From positions 10,336,869 to 10,400,868 of the forward strand of contig OU452209.1 of the NCBI GenBank assembly GCA_911728435.2: DNA of 64,000 nt, written 5' to 3'. Position numbers and translations under genes: made by a program. The notes beneath the pieces were generated by a model. That model was not told the DNA's origin, did no database searches, and was given only the letters and a program-made list of their open reading frames with translations. The stretch comes from Apoderus coryli (lineage: Eukaryota; Arthropoda; Insecta; Coleoptera; Attelabidae). This document shows positions 31,466 to 42,860 of the stretch, one piece after another; within the stretch, counting starts at the first letter, position 1, and every line of letters begins with the position of its first letter.

Positions 31466-32166
31466 CGAGGCATGTTTTTTAAGTAAGTACCGTTTTGGAA
31501 TTAAAAAAAGACGTGCAAAGATATCGCAATAATTTTATTTTTACATGAAAGCCTGTACCTTAATCTACTTTTCTACATAATTTCCGTGAATATTGAGACA
31601 CTTGTCATAACGTGGCACCAGTTTTTGAATACCCTCCTTATAAAATTCTGCCGCCTTACTTGCATTGATTGTCTCATTACGAAGCAAAAACTCCACTAGC
31701 AATATTCCTTTTCTGTCCCAAAAAACTGTGCACATGATTTTCCGGGCAGAACTTGTTTGCTTAAACTTCACTCTTTTGGGTGGTGATGAATGTCGCCATT
31801 CCATGGATTGTTGTTTCGATTCTGGTGTGACGTAGGCCACCCATGTTTCGTCACCAGTAACAATTTGGTCTAAAAAATCTTCACCTTCATTGTGGTGCCG
31901 CTCAAGGAAAGTCAATGCACTACCTAAACGTTGGGTTTTGTGCAAATCCGTCAACATTTTTGGAACAAACAAGTCAGGCGGCAGAATTTTATGAGGAGGG
32001 TATTCAAAAACTGGTGCCACGTTATGACAAGTGCCTCAATATTCACGGAAATTATGTAGAAAAGTAGATTAAGGTACAGGCTTTCATGTAAAAATAAAAT
32101 TATTGCGATATCTATGCACGTCTTTTTTTAATTCCAAAACGGTACTTACTTAAAAAACATGCCTCG
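31466..32166 (-). mobile_element. Mariner derivative with 197-bp snap-back TIRs
   Basis: 701 bp between TA dinucleotides (31,464-31,465 and 32,167-32,168). Both ends begin CGAGGCATGTTTTTTAAGTA and remain complementary for about 197 bp with only a handful of mismatches (31,466-31,662 against 31,970-32,166). The repeats are long because each contains the 3' untranslated region and the last about 30 codons of the transposase. The far end is thus an inverted duplicate of the 3' end and replaces the natural 5' end. Confidence 0.9.
31565..32020 (-). pseudogene. Mariner transposase fragment with fused inverted end
   Basis: The 151-aa frame begins in antisense of the transposase tail (VFEYPPHKI), then reads genuine transposase: LTFLERHHNEGEDFLDQIVT with GDETW (first catalytic Asp), ESKQQSMEWRHSSPPKRVK, then MCTVFWDRKGILLVEFL. 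Directly after that it joins FYKEGIQKLVPRYDKCLN with HGNYVEK, the C-terminus. The section with the second and third catalytic Asp is deleted, so the product cannot be a transposase. The open frame has survived the rearrangement, which suggests youth rather than function. Confidence 0.85.
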
Positions 32167-32469
32167 TATTAAAAAATCCTATAAGTATGATGGCCAATTA
32201 CACCGATGCGACGTTTTAAAGGCTTAAGCTCTTCTTATATCTTTGCACCGCACGTTTTGTAATTGTATTTAAATGTGACTTAAATTAAGCTACTGTTTTC
32301 CTAGGCTTAAAATATTTAAGAAAGTGTTCCTAACCTTACTTTTCCTTTGTCCACTATAGAGCTCGCAAACCTTACAATTTGTGGCGGGAGATGCCCACAT
32401 GTACAAGCGCGCATCGACGTGATTATGGTATTAAAGTACCTGGTCGTGTGGATGGAGGTTGGATGGTGG

Positions 32470-32600
32470 ACGGTGCTCCTGGCCGAGTCGGTAGACTTGC
32501 CTATCCCAAGTACTTATTGACTATATAATCGTGGGTGTTAGCATCTGGCGGTCGATGACCGTGGTTCGGATTCCACGCTAAACAGTAGGTCCAAAAATTA
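32470..32600 (+). repeat. tRNA-like (SINE-type) head
   Basis: GGCCGAGTCGGTAGACTTG resembles an A box and GGTTCGGATTCC (about 32,563) a B box of a polymerase III promoter, about 80 nt apart, too far for a plain tRNA but possible for a tRNA-derived SINE. Flanking less AT-rich DNA (32,350-32,640) without open frames may be the body. Pairing of a full cloverleaf was not found. Confidence 0.35.
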
Positions 32601-32899
32601 CAAAGATGGCTGTATTAGCCAGTGTAGATGCCAAAAACAGGAAGGTAAGGAAGGAAAAAATACTTACAATTAATAGATATTTTCCAGTGACAGCAGATAT
32701 CAAAATGAATTAATAGAAATTTTTGAGGCTAACATTATGAGAGCATAATATTCTGAGTTTTTATAATTCATTATATATTCAATTCATAGTCCAGTTCAGG
32801 TTATCGTTATTTTATATATATTTGTTAAAGTAATCCATTGCAGAGAGGAGTTTCAAGTATAGTATGAAATAAAATCACGTCTACTCCACCAAATGATAT

Positions 32900-33918
32900 A
32901 TGTGTTCAAATCGTTTTGCCACACAAGCTGCCAAGAAGATATGGTTGAGGAATGAGATTAGACATATCTACAGCAAACTAAACATGATTGAAACTAAGCT
33001 CCAATTTATATCGTCAGAATTGAACTCCATTCTCCATCCGGTCGAACAGGATTATTTGTATAATACTACATATGACTATGTGCAGGGGATTGGTAAGTCT
33101 AAGCTAGATCGACTACACCGTAAATTGTTTAAATTATCGCTTAAACATAAACATAATGTTCATCCTTCCTCTTACACCGTGAATGACAATCAAGCTCTCA
33201 ACGTTGATGTTCATCCCACACCCGATCCATCGCCTGATTGTAGTTTTGATAACTCTAATTTTGAAAGAGAACACCCCATTGATCTCCCCGACTATAATTT
33301 CAACTTCCATCCACGAACCATCAGCCTTTCCAATGTTGCTTTCAGTCAGTGCGCGGACTCATACTTAAACCGCAGCTTTAAATTCAATAACCTTATTCCA
33401 GTCAATCCGAAGAACCTCAATGTTGCCGCTGCTGAGTGTGAGGCTATTATTGAGAATGTAAACCCCCTAATAAAGAAGTACTCCGTTCCAACATCTCACA
33501 ACATCTTAATAAAGCCTTTTCTCATTATCCCCAATATAAAAATAAACATAATTCTTCTGCTACCAAGCTATTGAAGTCTATAAAACAGAAGATTTCCGAC
33601 AATGATCTAGTTCTTTCAAAAGTAGACAAGGGCAATACCGTTGTAATATGTGATAGACAGTTATATAACGAGAAAGTTGAAGAATTCCTTGACAACCCTG
33701 ATTTCTCTGTTATCCCCTCAAATCCAACTAAACAATTCCATTCTAAACTCAATAAAGTGCTAAACTCGTGTAAGGAAACCCTCCACACCCTAAACACAAA
33801 CAAATTTAAACTTTCTAACATGAATATCAAAACGCCAGAGCTTAGAGCCCTCCTCAAAATTCACAAGCCCCAGATACCCGCTAGACCTATTGTTTGTTTC
33901 TCTGGAACCCCTGCTTGA
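32900..33918 (+). pseudogene. Penelope-like ORF, N-terminal half
   Basis: Two overlapping frames (32,900-33,574 and 33,571-33,918) are joined by one frameshift near 33,540. The second contains ISDNDLVLSKVDKGNTVVIC, the conserved entry to the PLE RT region (K-x-D-K-G-N-x-x-V), and LRALLKIHKPQIPARPIV (the P-x-R-P-I-V motif before the palm). A stop follows at 33,916-33,918, and about 90 bp in other frames lead to the palm at 34,011. Confidence 0.85.
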
Positions 33919-34822
33919 CAACTTGGTCAAAATGGTTGAACTATATTTTGCGAACTAAAACTAGTTTTATTTAACACTCTGTCAAAAACTCTATTGATTT
34001 AGCTGAGAAGTTGAGAGACATACATTGTCCTGCCGAGTCAAGGCTTGTTTCTTTTGATGTAAAGAACCTATATAGCAGTGTCCCAATTAATGAAAGTGTA
34101 GACATGATCAAAAATCTTTTAATTTTGAATTCCGGCCTTAATGCTTCTGACATAAATAATTTACATTATCTCTTAAAGACTAATCTTGAGCAAAATTTCT
34201 TCCACTTCAATGGTAAATTCTATAGACAGCTAGATGGACTCGGTATGGGAAATAGTATTTCTTCTCTCCTTGCTGAGGTCTTCATGTCTGCCATTGACAA
34301 CAAAATTCTTTCTGACAATACATATGGCTCCAAATTTCTTTTCTACAAGCGTTATGCTGATGACATCATTTCACTTATTCAAGGTACTGACGACGACATT
34401 GTATCAATTTTGAACTTCATAAATGCTCTCCACCCCCGTACTACATTCACCCATGAAACTGAACTGAATAATTCTTTATCTTATTTGGACCTACTTATTT
34501 ATAGAGTAAACTCTACGTTAAATTTCTCTATTTACCATAAACCCACGTCTTTGGACGTTGTTATCGATTACCATTCTAACCACCCTTCCTCCCATAAATT
34601 TTCTGCTTTTGAGTCATACTTACACCGCTTATTTCATATCCCTATGACCCATGAGAACTTTAAGATTGAACTTGCACATATTTACCATGTCGCTAAAGTG
34701 AACCATTATCCCATTGCTACAATTAACAAAATATATTACAAACACACTATCAAAAGTGTTTTCAGTGGTCTTACTGTGTCCAATTTCTCTAATAACATCA
34801 AATTTTACCCAATTACATTCAT
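32900..34822 (+). mobile_element. Penelope-like retroelement, ORF with RT, 3' truncated
   Basis: About 1.9 kb coding for the N-terminal region and reverse transcriptase of a Penelope-like element (PLE). Upstream, GTCTACTCCACCAAATGATA at about 32,878 resembles the terminal GTCTGCTCCACAAAATCAAT of the PLE repeat at 49.97 kb, marking the 5' border region. At 34,823 it is cut off by the end of a Tc1/mariner-like fragment, before the GIY-YIG endonuclease domain that normally follows. Confidence 0.88.
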
Positions 34823-34898
34823 ACCGGGTGGTCCATTTATCTTGAGACAGCCTTATATATTAAAAACGGCACATTTTTCCGAAAAAAAGTTCAAATAA
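34011..34898 (+). pseudogene. Penelope-like reverse transcriptase palm and thumb
   Basis: PLE motifs occur in order: VSFDVKNLYSSVPI (motif A with catalytic Asp), LDGLGMGNSISSLLAEVFM (motif B), YKRYADDII (motif C with the catalytic Asp pair), FTHETELNNSLSYLDLLIYR, and HKPTSLDVVIDYHSNHPSSH, a signature of the PLE thumb region. The frame reads through to 34,898 only because it runs into unrelated transposon sequence after 34,822. Catalytic residues are present but the protein lacks its start and endonuclease. Confidence 0.9.
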
Positions 34899-35715
34899 AA
34901 GTTGTTTGCTATTGTGGGGCAAATGCAGTGATGTTATCCATTTGCGAATTTAACAACCGTTTCAAGGTTATCTCAAGGTCAACTTTGGTTTTTTAAATAG
35001 AAACATGGATTTTTTATTACAGAGTCGTTTTCTACAGAAAAAAAAACAAATAACTTTTGTTAACAACATTTTTTTATTCCTATTGAAATAATAACATTTT
35101 TTACAACATTGATTTGGTATTAGAAAAGGTCTCGACGAAACCTTTAAATTTATTATAATAAATGCTCAAAATGATGACCTCCAACTTCAATGCACTTATC
35201 AATTCGCTTTATGAAGGATTCGTGACTCTGAATAATATTCTCTCTGGTCATATTTCTGCAAGCATTTCTAATGCGTTCCATCATATTTTCCGGTGTAGTG
35301 GGGGCGTTCTGATAGATTTCTTCTTTAATACTTCCCCATAAAAAGAAATCGAGGGGCGTTGAATCAGGTGACCTAACAGGCCATACAACGGGGTCACCTT
35401 TTCCCATCCATCGATCAGGGTATTCTTGATCTAACACTTCACGGGAAATTCTGGCATAATGTGCCATCATCTTGAAACCACATATTTCCCGTTCTTGGAG
35501 TGGTATATCTTCAAGTAGAAGGGGTAAATATTTATCGGAATCAAAAAAATTTATTAACAAAAATGATTTGTTTTTTAGTATATTTTCAAAAAAAATCTAA
35601 CCATTCAGGAGATCAGCACAACCAAAATTTTGAAAACATTTTATGCAGTCCTTCATTTGATGACCCCTGGATCCTAAAAATGACCTCAGTTCAAGAGTTT
35701 ATATATCTATATATA
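34823..35715 (-). pseudogene. DUF4817-type Tc1/mariner transposase, C-terminal fragment
   Basis: The minus-strand frame 35,153-35,560 reads YARISREVLDQEYPDRWMGK, then VVWPVRSPDSTPLDFFLWGS (the SPD...PLDFF region with a catalytic Asp), IKEEIYQNAPTTPE, and HHFEHLL at the end. The N-terminal half, including the first two catalytic Asp, is lost (the expected WFMQDGAPPH is not readable). The end of the element at 34,823 begins ACCGGGTGGTCC, a TIR-type start. The 35,590-35,715 part recurs inverted at 3,085-3,205. Confidence 0.8.
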
Positions 35716-36207
35716 CAATGTGTCCACGGATAGAGTTTTTAAGAGAGAGGAAAAACTTTTTTATTTGTAGATTTAGAAGAAAAAGTCATTCTTTATAAAA
35801 ACGTCTGCTTGTGTCGAAACTACAATTTCAAATACCAAATCTACGATTACTATACAGGGTATATCAAAAATAACATTTTTAATGATTTTGATTTTTTTTT
35901 AATTTTATGAAAGTATTTTCAAAATCGTGCTTTATTACACCAATTGTGCAAAAAACACTAATAAAGTTTTTTCTCAAAGTAGTTGATTTCATAGCTAATA
36001 TTAAAATAATAAAATTAAAAAAAAAAACAAGGAAATCAAAATCATTAAAAATGTTATTTTTAATATACCCTGTATAGTAATCGTAACTTTGGTATTTGAA
36101 TTTGTAGTTTTGACACAAGCAGACATTTTTATAAAGAATGACTTTTTCTTCTAAATCTAAAAATCAAAAAGTTTTTCTTCTTCCAAACTCCATCCGTGGA
36201 CACATTG
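35716..36207. mobile_element. MITE with about 170-bp TIRs
   Basis: The ends CAATGTGTCCACGGA and TCCGTGGACACATTG are inverted repeats, and homology extends through AGAAAAAGTCATTCTTTATA and TATACAGGGTATAT to near 35,890/36,040. The loop is about 150 bp. No coding sequence is present. Target duplication is not clear. Confidence 0.85.
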
Positions 36208-36355
36208 AAAACTTAAAAAAAACCTGAAAATTTTCTCTTGCCTTTTTAACAACGTCCAAGAGAAATAGTAGAAAACACTGCAAATCGATACGCTCTGATC
36301 ACAGCTCATTGTTAGTTGTGCTCTCATTATAAAGGGCCATCAAATTAGTTTTATA

Positions 36356-37118
36356 CAAGGTGTTTCAAAAAGACGCAAATATTTAAGGTGGTGATTTCTC
36401 AGGTCATTTTATGAAAAAAAGTTGCCATAAACATATGTCCGTAAATGCATTGTTTACAAAATACAAGGTGTTAAAGTTTTTTTGAAAGTACGTTTTTTTT
36501 TTAATTAAGTCCAATATCTCCTTACCGATTTCTTTGAGATCGTTGTTGCCAGAAATAGGGAGCTTATATAGCCCTATAACTATATGAAAATTATTGACAA
36601 AAAAATGTATACGCCTTGACTGTAATTTAATTTCGATGTTGTATTGAGATAAAGCAACTTAAACTACAACTTTTTTCTCTCTTGCATTTTTTTCATATTA
36701 TGTTGTTTCGTTTACGAGATAAAAATTCCAACCCTTTTTCAATATACCAAGAATATTTGCGATTAATTCAACTAAAAATAACATTAACATTTCGAAGCAT
36801 GATAACAATGAATGAATAAATAAAATTAACATTTATACATAATACAAAAAATTACAAAAACTGTTGAAAGTGACCACCCTAGCTCGGATACAGTTTTCTT
36901 CTCATTGACTGGCAAACTGTCTCAAAAATACCAGGGTCGTTTCTAATCGAATTACACCCAGCAGTAATGCGATTCCGTCGGTTCTTCAAATTTTGCACAG
37001 GAGCAGCGTAAACTAACGGTTCAGGTAAACTAAGGTCTGCAAGCAGCGTAAACTATATAACGTCTTCAGTGGGCTGAAATCCGGGGATCGTGCAGGCCAT
37101 AAGTGAGGTCCACCTTGG
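36356..37118 (-). pseudogene. Tc1/mariner-like transposase 3' end, degraded
   Basis: The minus strand from 37,118 gives LWPARSPDFSPL (the catalytic Asp region), then after frameshifts NRRNRITAGCNSIRNDPGIF, VCQSMRRKLYPS and GGHFQQFL at about 36,855, a typical transposase tail. An ACAAGGTGTTTCAAAAAGAC end at about 36,356 looks like the TIR. The remaining 3' part is AT-rich. Confidence 0.6.
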
Positions 37119-37780
37119 CCTAATAATAATAATAATAATTTATGATAGTATAAATAAGCTACAAAAGGATTTAGAAATACAATTTTAAAAAGATCTAAGT
37201 TCCAATCCTAAAAACAAAAATACTAAATAATACAACAAACACATCTTGCTACAATTATTAAATTAAATTCCTGCACGAAAAAAAAATCACATAATATAGT
37301 ACACATAAAAGTAGACAAAATCACAATGCCTTTGCCAAGTCTGTAACCGAGTCAAGAGCAATATTGTTATCATAAATAATAATATGTTAAACAAATATAA
37401 AATATCGCCTAATATAGAAGACAACATATATTTCTTAAACTCGGATTTAAATTTACGGGATGACATACTTTATATCTCTCGGGAGTCCATTGTACAATGC
37501 GTAGACGTTATATTTATGTAAATGACCGCTGAAAGATAGACGTCCTATGAGACGGTGGTGAGATCAAACCCCTAAATCTCAAGTTTAAAGTGTGCACATC
37601 GGTTCTGAACTTAATTTTTTCGTATAGATACGGCGGGCACCTCGAACAATTGAGTTTATGAAATAATACTGCAGAATGTAGTATTCGCCTTTTGTCATAT
37701 TTAGCCAGTTCGCAGATTTTAATTTATATGATACCTACAGGCAAACATTTTATTACATGGTTCTATGTTGCAACATACAA
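37119..37780 (-). pseudogene. Non-LTR element 3' end with (TTA)n tail
   Basis: On the minus strand about 37,580-37,450 encodes RLSFSGHLHKYNVYALYNGL with PRDIKYV, a C-terminal tail of a non-LTR polymerase. The 3' UTR runs to an (AAT)n tract at 37,121-37,139, the microsatellite tail. Upstream coding parts are unreadable. Confidence 0.55.
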
Positions 37781-37845
37781 TCTTGTTATAGTATTTTAAA
37801 TTTGTGTTAATTTCTTTATTCTGATGAAATAAGTATAGGTAGTTT

Positions 37846-38470
37846 ATGCACAGAGTACTGGCAGACAATCCAGAATTTACAGAAATAATTTTATGGAGCG
37901 ATAGTTGTGTCCCACAAAATAGAAATAGTCTTTTGAGTTATGCTCTAATGTATCTAGTCCAAATGTACCAGCACTTACAAAAAATAACGATTAAATTTTC
38001 GGGTCCAGGTCACTCATGCATTCAAGTTGTCGATGCTATACATAGCGCTATAGAGAGGTCACTCAGCAAAATAGAATAACATTCTCCGGTCTCACATCTC
38101 CGCTTTTTATTAAAAGTAAATCGACAGAAAGCTTACACAATAATTCAGAAGAAGAAAGAGGATTTCATAGACTTCCAATATTATGCAAGTCAGTTAAACT
38201 TTAACACAGTGCCATTTTCAAAAGTAGTATGTTTGCAGTTCTCCAGAAGGTTTTTTACTGAAATATACAATATTTCAAACCGAATAATGAATCTAACTCG
38301 TTCAAAGTCCTTAACTTGCATCAACGAAAACTCAGAAGAGCTCATGTTATTTCTGAGAGCGATTCACGCATTCCAACGGAACCAAAAAAATGTGACAGGA
38401 TTGTTGCACTGCCGCAAACAAAAGTAGATGCCCTAAAATTGATGTACAAGTGGATTCCTGCAATAGATCA
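37846..38470 (+). pseudogene. DUF7869-like transposon protein, broken
   Basis: The first frame (37,846-38,079) has EIILWSDSCVPQNRNSLLSY and KFSGPGHSCIQVVD, resembling the DUF7869 family: an S/W-SD-x-C-x-x-QN-x-N motif followed by a G-H-S-x-x-x-x-D motif, which looks like a nuclease fold with Asp and His ligands. The continuation (38,092-38,427) reads FIDFQYYASQLNFNTVPFSK, then after a frameshift LKLMYKWIPAIDQQY near 38,430. Such proteins occur in many insect genomes in TE-like copies. Function is not established. The 5' part is missing. Confidence 0.5.
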
Positions 38471-38689
38471 GCAGTACTCAGTCCATTTTTAAACAAGTTG
38501 AATTATTCTTGTATGGACATTTATTCGTTCCGCAAGGTCACCAGTTGATTTGTTATTTTAAAAAAGTGATAATTGAATTGTTTATAATCGTTGTCTAATG
38601 TTTTTCAATAATGATTTGAAAAAAATAGTCACGGTTAGAATTATTGTAATCATGCATTCATAAAACAGTTTTTCATGTTGCTGACCATA

Positions 38690-39090
38690 CGATTGTCATA
38701 TTTTTCGTACATATATCTTCTAATTTATTTATTTAGAATAACAAATTTCAGACATATCACATTCATTATTTGTCCAATAGCAATTGGACCCCTGAATATA
38801 TAATCATGAACTCTTCGCGGTTCCAGCAATGTGGTCTCTCAGACATAGTCATACGCTTCCACTTATGTACTTAATGTATGCTTTAAAACTATTTTTATTT
38901 TTTTCTTATATTTGGCTGTGACTTTGCCGTTGTCAGTATTAATCACTGGTTGTGATGACTGATGACCGAATTGTGCTTCAATTGTGACATGCGCACTAGG
39001 TCTCAGTGAATTTACAAGCGTCTCTGGGAGATTGAATGCTGAGGTGGTGAGTTGGTGAAGAGGTTATGATTGTATACTACAATGGAAATC
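38690..39090 (+). repeat. Repeat A, copy 7
   Basis: The GTCCAATAGCAATTGGAC palindrome lies at about 38,773-38,790. The rest is more diverged than the other copies, making this the oldest or a subfamily member. Confidence 0.65.
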
Positions 39091-40064
39091 AATTTAAACA
39101 AAGTTTGCTTTTAAACTATAGTTATTTAGGTAAATGTCCTCCTCCCAATAGCCAGGTTATACACACTTTACTAACCTGCAACAAAGAGTTTTATACCAAT
39201 AACGACGAAAAACTATTTAATTTCCTAAAAGTTTTATTCATGGGTTCGATCAAAATGATTTATGGCTACAATTTAAAAATATTATGAATCTATACAGGGT
39301 GTCCCAAATATAAGAAATTAACCATAGTTGTGTGTTTTTTTTTAAATGGAATGCCTGTATATGAATATATTTTTAGATTCCCCGTTCAAAATAAACCTAA
39401 CTTCTATTAAAGTACCTACATCTCACCTAAACCTAACATTTTTTTAAATATTTTAATTTTTATAAAAATTATAGACATAATTTGAATGAAAAAATTCACA
39501 CCTATTCGTTTGTTCTATTTAAGCCAATTTGGGCTGATAAATATACCCACTCATCACTTGTTATGCAAAATATAAAAAACCCCAATACTAAATACAGGGT
39601 GTCCAATAATATAAGTTATATGAACGTAAAGTTTAATTCCAAATAACATGTTTATTTGAAATGGAACACCCGGTATATGAGGTCAAAATTAGATGCACAA
39701 AGTAATTATCTATCAAATACTATAACACTTGCCTATGGTTAACTCTTGACGTTTTCGTGGAAAATGCACATATTCATAATATTAGGCAATTTTTTCATTG
39801 AACCTCTTAATTTCATGTAGACGACCCTGTATTTGATGATGCAAAAATTAAAGTTAAAGTAAAGTTTTTCTATAGATATGTATATCTTTAATTTTGCATG
39901 GGCAGGCACACATATTGGTAATAATAGGAAGAATTTTCAAAATTATAATATTTATTAAGTCAGCCATGAGAATTTGAGAAGACCGATTACTTTTTTTTAA
40001 TTTGATATTTACTGTCAAATAGTCTGTAGAAAATTCTTACCTAAGAGTTGGAAATTGTTGATAA
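39091..40064. repeat. Two related transposon ends in otherwise featureless DNA
   Basis: ACAGGGTGTCCCAAATATAA at about 39,293 and ACAGGGTGTCCAATAATATA at about 39,595 are diverged direct copies of a Tc1/mariner-type end (GGGTGTCC), each followed after about 60-80 bp by AAATGGAAYRCC. No transposase is nearby. The rest is AT-rich without features. Confidence 0.5.
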
Positions 40065-40289
40065 AACAGTTTTTTATCTGTGACAGAAAGAATAGACATG
40101 ATTTTTCTAGGAGAATGGTCCAAAAACGCTTTACTGGTATCGCGAGTTTACGTTCAAAGGTTGCCGGCGCAAAATCATCCCAAAAAAGCAGTCTTTGAGA
40201 GACTGCTAAGGCAGTTTAACGAAAGATACCACCCAAACACAGTGCAACTGCATCAAGAACTTTTCAATATTAATTTTAAATCGGGTTGA
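40065..40289 (+). pseudogene. DUF4817-type transposase N-terminus
   Basis: The frame MTERIDMIFLGEWSKNALLV continues SRVYVQRLPAQNHPKKAVFE and RLLRQFNER, the helix-turn-helix DNA-binding start of DUF4817-type transposases (pattern I-x-x-I-x-x-GE-x-x-x-N-A-x-x-A). It ends after 69 codons. Confidence 0.6.
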
Positions 40290-40364
40290 ATTTTGTACAT
40301 GGGCAGGAACAAAATCATCGAAAATTAAAACTTTTATTATTACGATATTATTATTTTACGTAAT

Positions 40365-40505
40365 TAGAGGAGTGATAAGGTTAAACCAGATATACCTGCT
40401 TATCATCTGCATAAAATTGCCTAAAACAATTTTGGAGTAGGGAAGTTGAAGGTATATATAGCATAAAGCAACGGGCTTAAAACAGTTTTGAGGAACTCCC
40501 GATTT
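40365..40505 (-). pseudogene. Non-LTR RT scrap
   Basis: On the minus strand, GVPQ followed in another frame by SPLLYAIYT and then FYADDKQVYLV spells the RT region from motif B to the catalytic YADD, with at least two frameshifts in 140 bp. Confidence 0.6.
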
Positions 40506-40569
40506 CATAAAAAGAGAACCTGAGTAAATTTGAAAGTTTGAAGTTCTAAAAGATAAGTTTGTTACGGGT

Positions 40570-40795
40570 ATGTCATGTGGTAAAATTTTCGATCGACTAT
40601 GTGAGGAGGAACAGACGACGTCCTTGGAAGAGCTGGTTACTCTAGCACAAAAAGTGGGGAACCATGCTAAGATGAATTTTGTAACGGCAAATTCACGAAG
40701 CTCAACTGCAGTACGATACGGACAAAAACATGGCAACAATGGCTGTAAATCTCGATACCACGATCAACAAAGGCACTACATTATTCAAAAATTAA
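40570..40795 (+). CDS. Short unclassified open frame (possibly gag-like)
   Basis: The 97-aa frame begins MSCGKIFDRLCEEEQTTSLE, ELVTLAQKVGNHAKM. The part up to about residue 70 has ordinary protein composition and resembles the end of retroelement gag proteins in style only; I cannot name a family. Its last about 25 codons run into the tRNA-like sequence and are not part of it. Confidence 0.25.
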
Positions 40796-40799
40796 AAAA

Positions 40800-40868
40800 A
40801 AAAGCATTGCAAAAGCTGGGATTCGAACCCATAACATTCGGCGAAGCGAACGCTCTAAAATGACGCCA
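40800..40868 (-). repeat. tRNA-like relic
   Basis: The minus strand reads GAGCGTTCGCTTCGCCGAA, then ATGTTATGGGTTCGAATCCC, a variable-loop and T-arm arrangement with a B box, like that at 10.6 kb. The 5' half of a tRNA is not found, so it is probably a SINE head or tRNA pseudogene. Confidence 0.4.
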
Positions 40869-41029
40869 CAGAAATCTGTTGAAACATAATGTTACATAAT
40901 GTATTTTAATTGTAATAAGATATGCTCCAACGACCTAACTGGTAAATTTTTAAACGGAATTTTCTCGAGAATTATCAAAAGTGACCTATCGTTGTAAAGC
41001 AGATAAAAAATGCTGTAAAACGATGTATC

Positions 41030-41340
41030 AGTCGACCCCTACTGCTATTAGAAAATTAGGGGGTTGTGTCCACCCCTTTCACAGGGCTTAAGCGATTTCA
41101 ACCAAAAACTAATGGGTTCACCCTAGGACTCCCCCAAACTCATATACCAAAATTTAGCTCAATTGGTTAAAGCTTTTAGGCGCTAGCGTGGAAGAATACA
41201 TACATACATACACACACACAGACAGACAGAGTTCCATCTGGAAATGGTCTTAATCGTCTCAGGGAACTTCAAAATGGTTATATCCGTCTTTATCTCAAAT
41301 TTTTTTTAACGCGTTCACAATAATTTCCTTGTGCGGGAAA
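41030..41340 (+). repeat. Retroposon tail with CATA/CA/GACA microsatellite
   Basis: Moderately complex sequence (CCCCTTTCACAGGGCTTAAG, GCTCAATTGGTTAAAGC) leads into CATACATACATACACACACA and GACAGACAGA at about 41,196-41,230. This kind of compound microsatellite closes many insect retroposons. No open frame is present. Confidence 0.5.
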
Positions 41341-41499
41341 GTAAAACGAGAGCACATAATAATAGAGGAATTAATTATTTATAAGAATCACATTGTGGTA
41401 AGAAAAAAAAATAAAATATTATAAAAAGGACATATATGCCTCTACACGAACTTGCGCATTAATAATATAAAGTAAGATATCATATTATTATTACGAATT

Positions 41500-41600
41500 G
41501 CTTGTTACATAAAGCTGGGTATTTTTGGATATCCCATTCTTTATGCAGACGATACCTACTAGCAAAGATTAATCTACACAATAGATATTCAGCGTATATG
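41500..41600 (-). pseudogene. RT-related scrap
   Basis: A block of about 40 bp (GCAAAGATTAATCTACACAA, preceded by CTAGTA/CTACTA) is shared with the RT remnant at 44.41 kb (reverse) and 56.25 kb. On the plus strand the adjoining CTTTATGCAGACGATACC spells an LYADDT-like motif. Too little remains to classify. Confidence 0.35.
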
Positions 41601-42069
41601 GGAAATAAAACAAAAATTGAAACTGTCTCGACACGAGCTACATCTATTAGAAAAACATGCAACCATGGAAATTGTAGATGGCGTTATATGTATTGTGTTG
41701 AAATAAAATAATCATATGGGCAATGTTAGACAAGGACGAGTATACTTTCCCCTACGAGGTGGGAGTTTGTTTTTATATTATAGGTATCATATATGTACTA
41801 CTGTGCAGCAGTGTTTTTTGTTTAAAATTATATGGTATACGTATACCTATCTACGCAAAGATTAATGTGTATGGACGAAAATAAAAGAAATTACTATAAT
41901 AGTATAAATATACAGGGCTGGTTTATTAAATGTTTTAGACAATAATTTTAAATGACTAAAATAATATTATTTTAGTCATTTAATTTTAAATTTCGGATAT
42001 AAGGATGCATTAAAAAGTTATATTTAAATTAACGAAATTTGGCGTTATAGATAGGACTTCCGGTTATTA

Positions 42070-42860
42070 CCTGATTCAGTTTTAAGGATCAAACTCAAAC
42101 AGCAGATTCAACTTGTCGTTAACATTATGAAAAAATAAATCTCAGAGGCGGATAAATTAAAGGGGCATACAGGCGTGAAATGCTACCCTAACTTTTTTAT
42201 GCACATTTTTTGCGTGTGTTTCAATTCGGAGATGTAAAATCTAACAAATTATATACGTAATAAATGTATCCTTCTGTGATATTGATAGAAAGTCATCGTT
42301 ATCGCGTAATATCGATTTTAAGAAATGTTAATATTAAAAAGGCTGTGCTTTTTACAAGTTGCTGAAGTAAATAAGGTTTGAAATTTCCAGCATGACAATA
42401 ATTATTTAAAAAAATACGGTTTCGAAATGCAGGATGTAAAAAATTAGAATTTTTAATCTGTTTTTAATGAAAATTTAAATCTATTGAGAAATATGGTTCA
42501 GGGTTTTTGTGAAATGTATTTTACTCCAAAGATTCTACTCATCGATTATAACCGAATTAATTTACTCAAAAATATCTATACTAGTAAAATAACACAATTA
42601 TCACAATTAGGTTCAAATTCTGCAACGCCGAATTGAAAAAAAACTTACAGTCTCCCTAATATTGGTTTTTGTGCAATGATCATAAAACTTTAAAAAACTA
42701 ACGATTTATGTAGATTGTATTGTTAACACGTTTCGTAAAAAGCTTTAAAAACCCACCAACAGGGTGTTAAAAGTATCACGACAATAACTTTTTTCATGTT
42801 TTAACAAGTACAATCGTCTGCTTCAGATTGATCCTTAAAAACTGAATAACAGTTTCTCTA
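42070..42860. mobile_element. Diverged TIR element in the left arm
   Basis: ATTCAGTTTTAAGGATCAAA at about 42,077 and, inverted, TTGATCCTTAAAAACTGAAT at about 42,829 form imperfect terminal repeats of about 65 bp. No coding sequence is seen. The mirror copy is at about 57,818-58,608. Confidence 0.6.
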
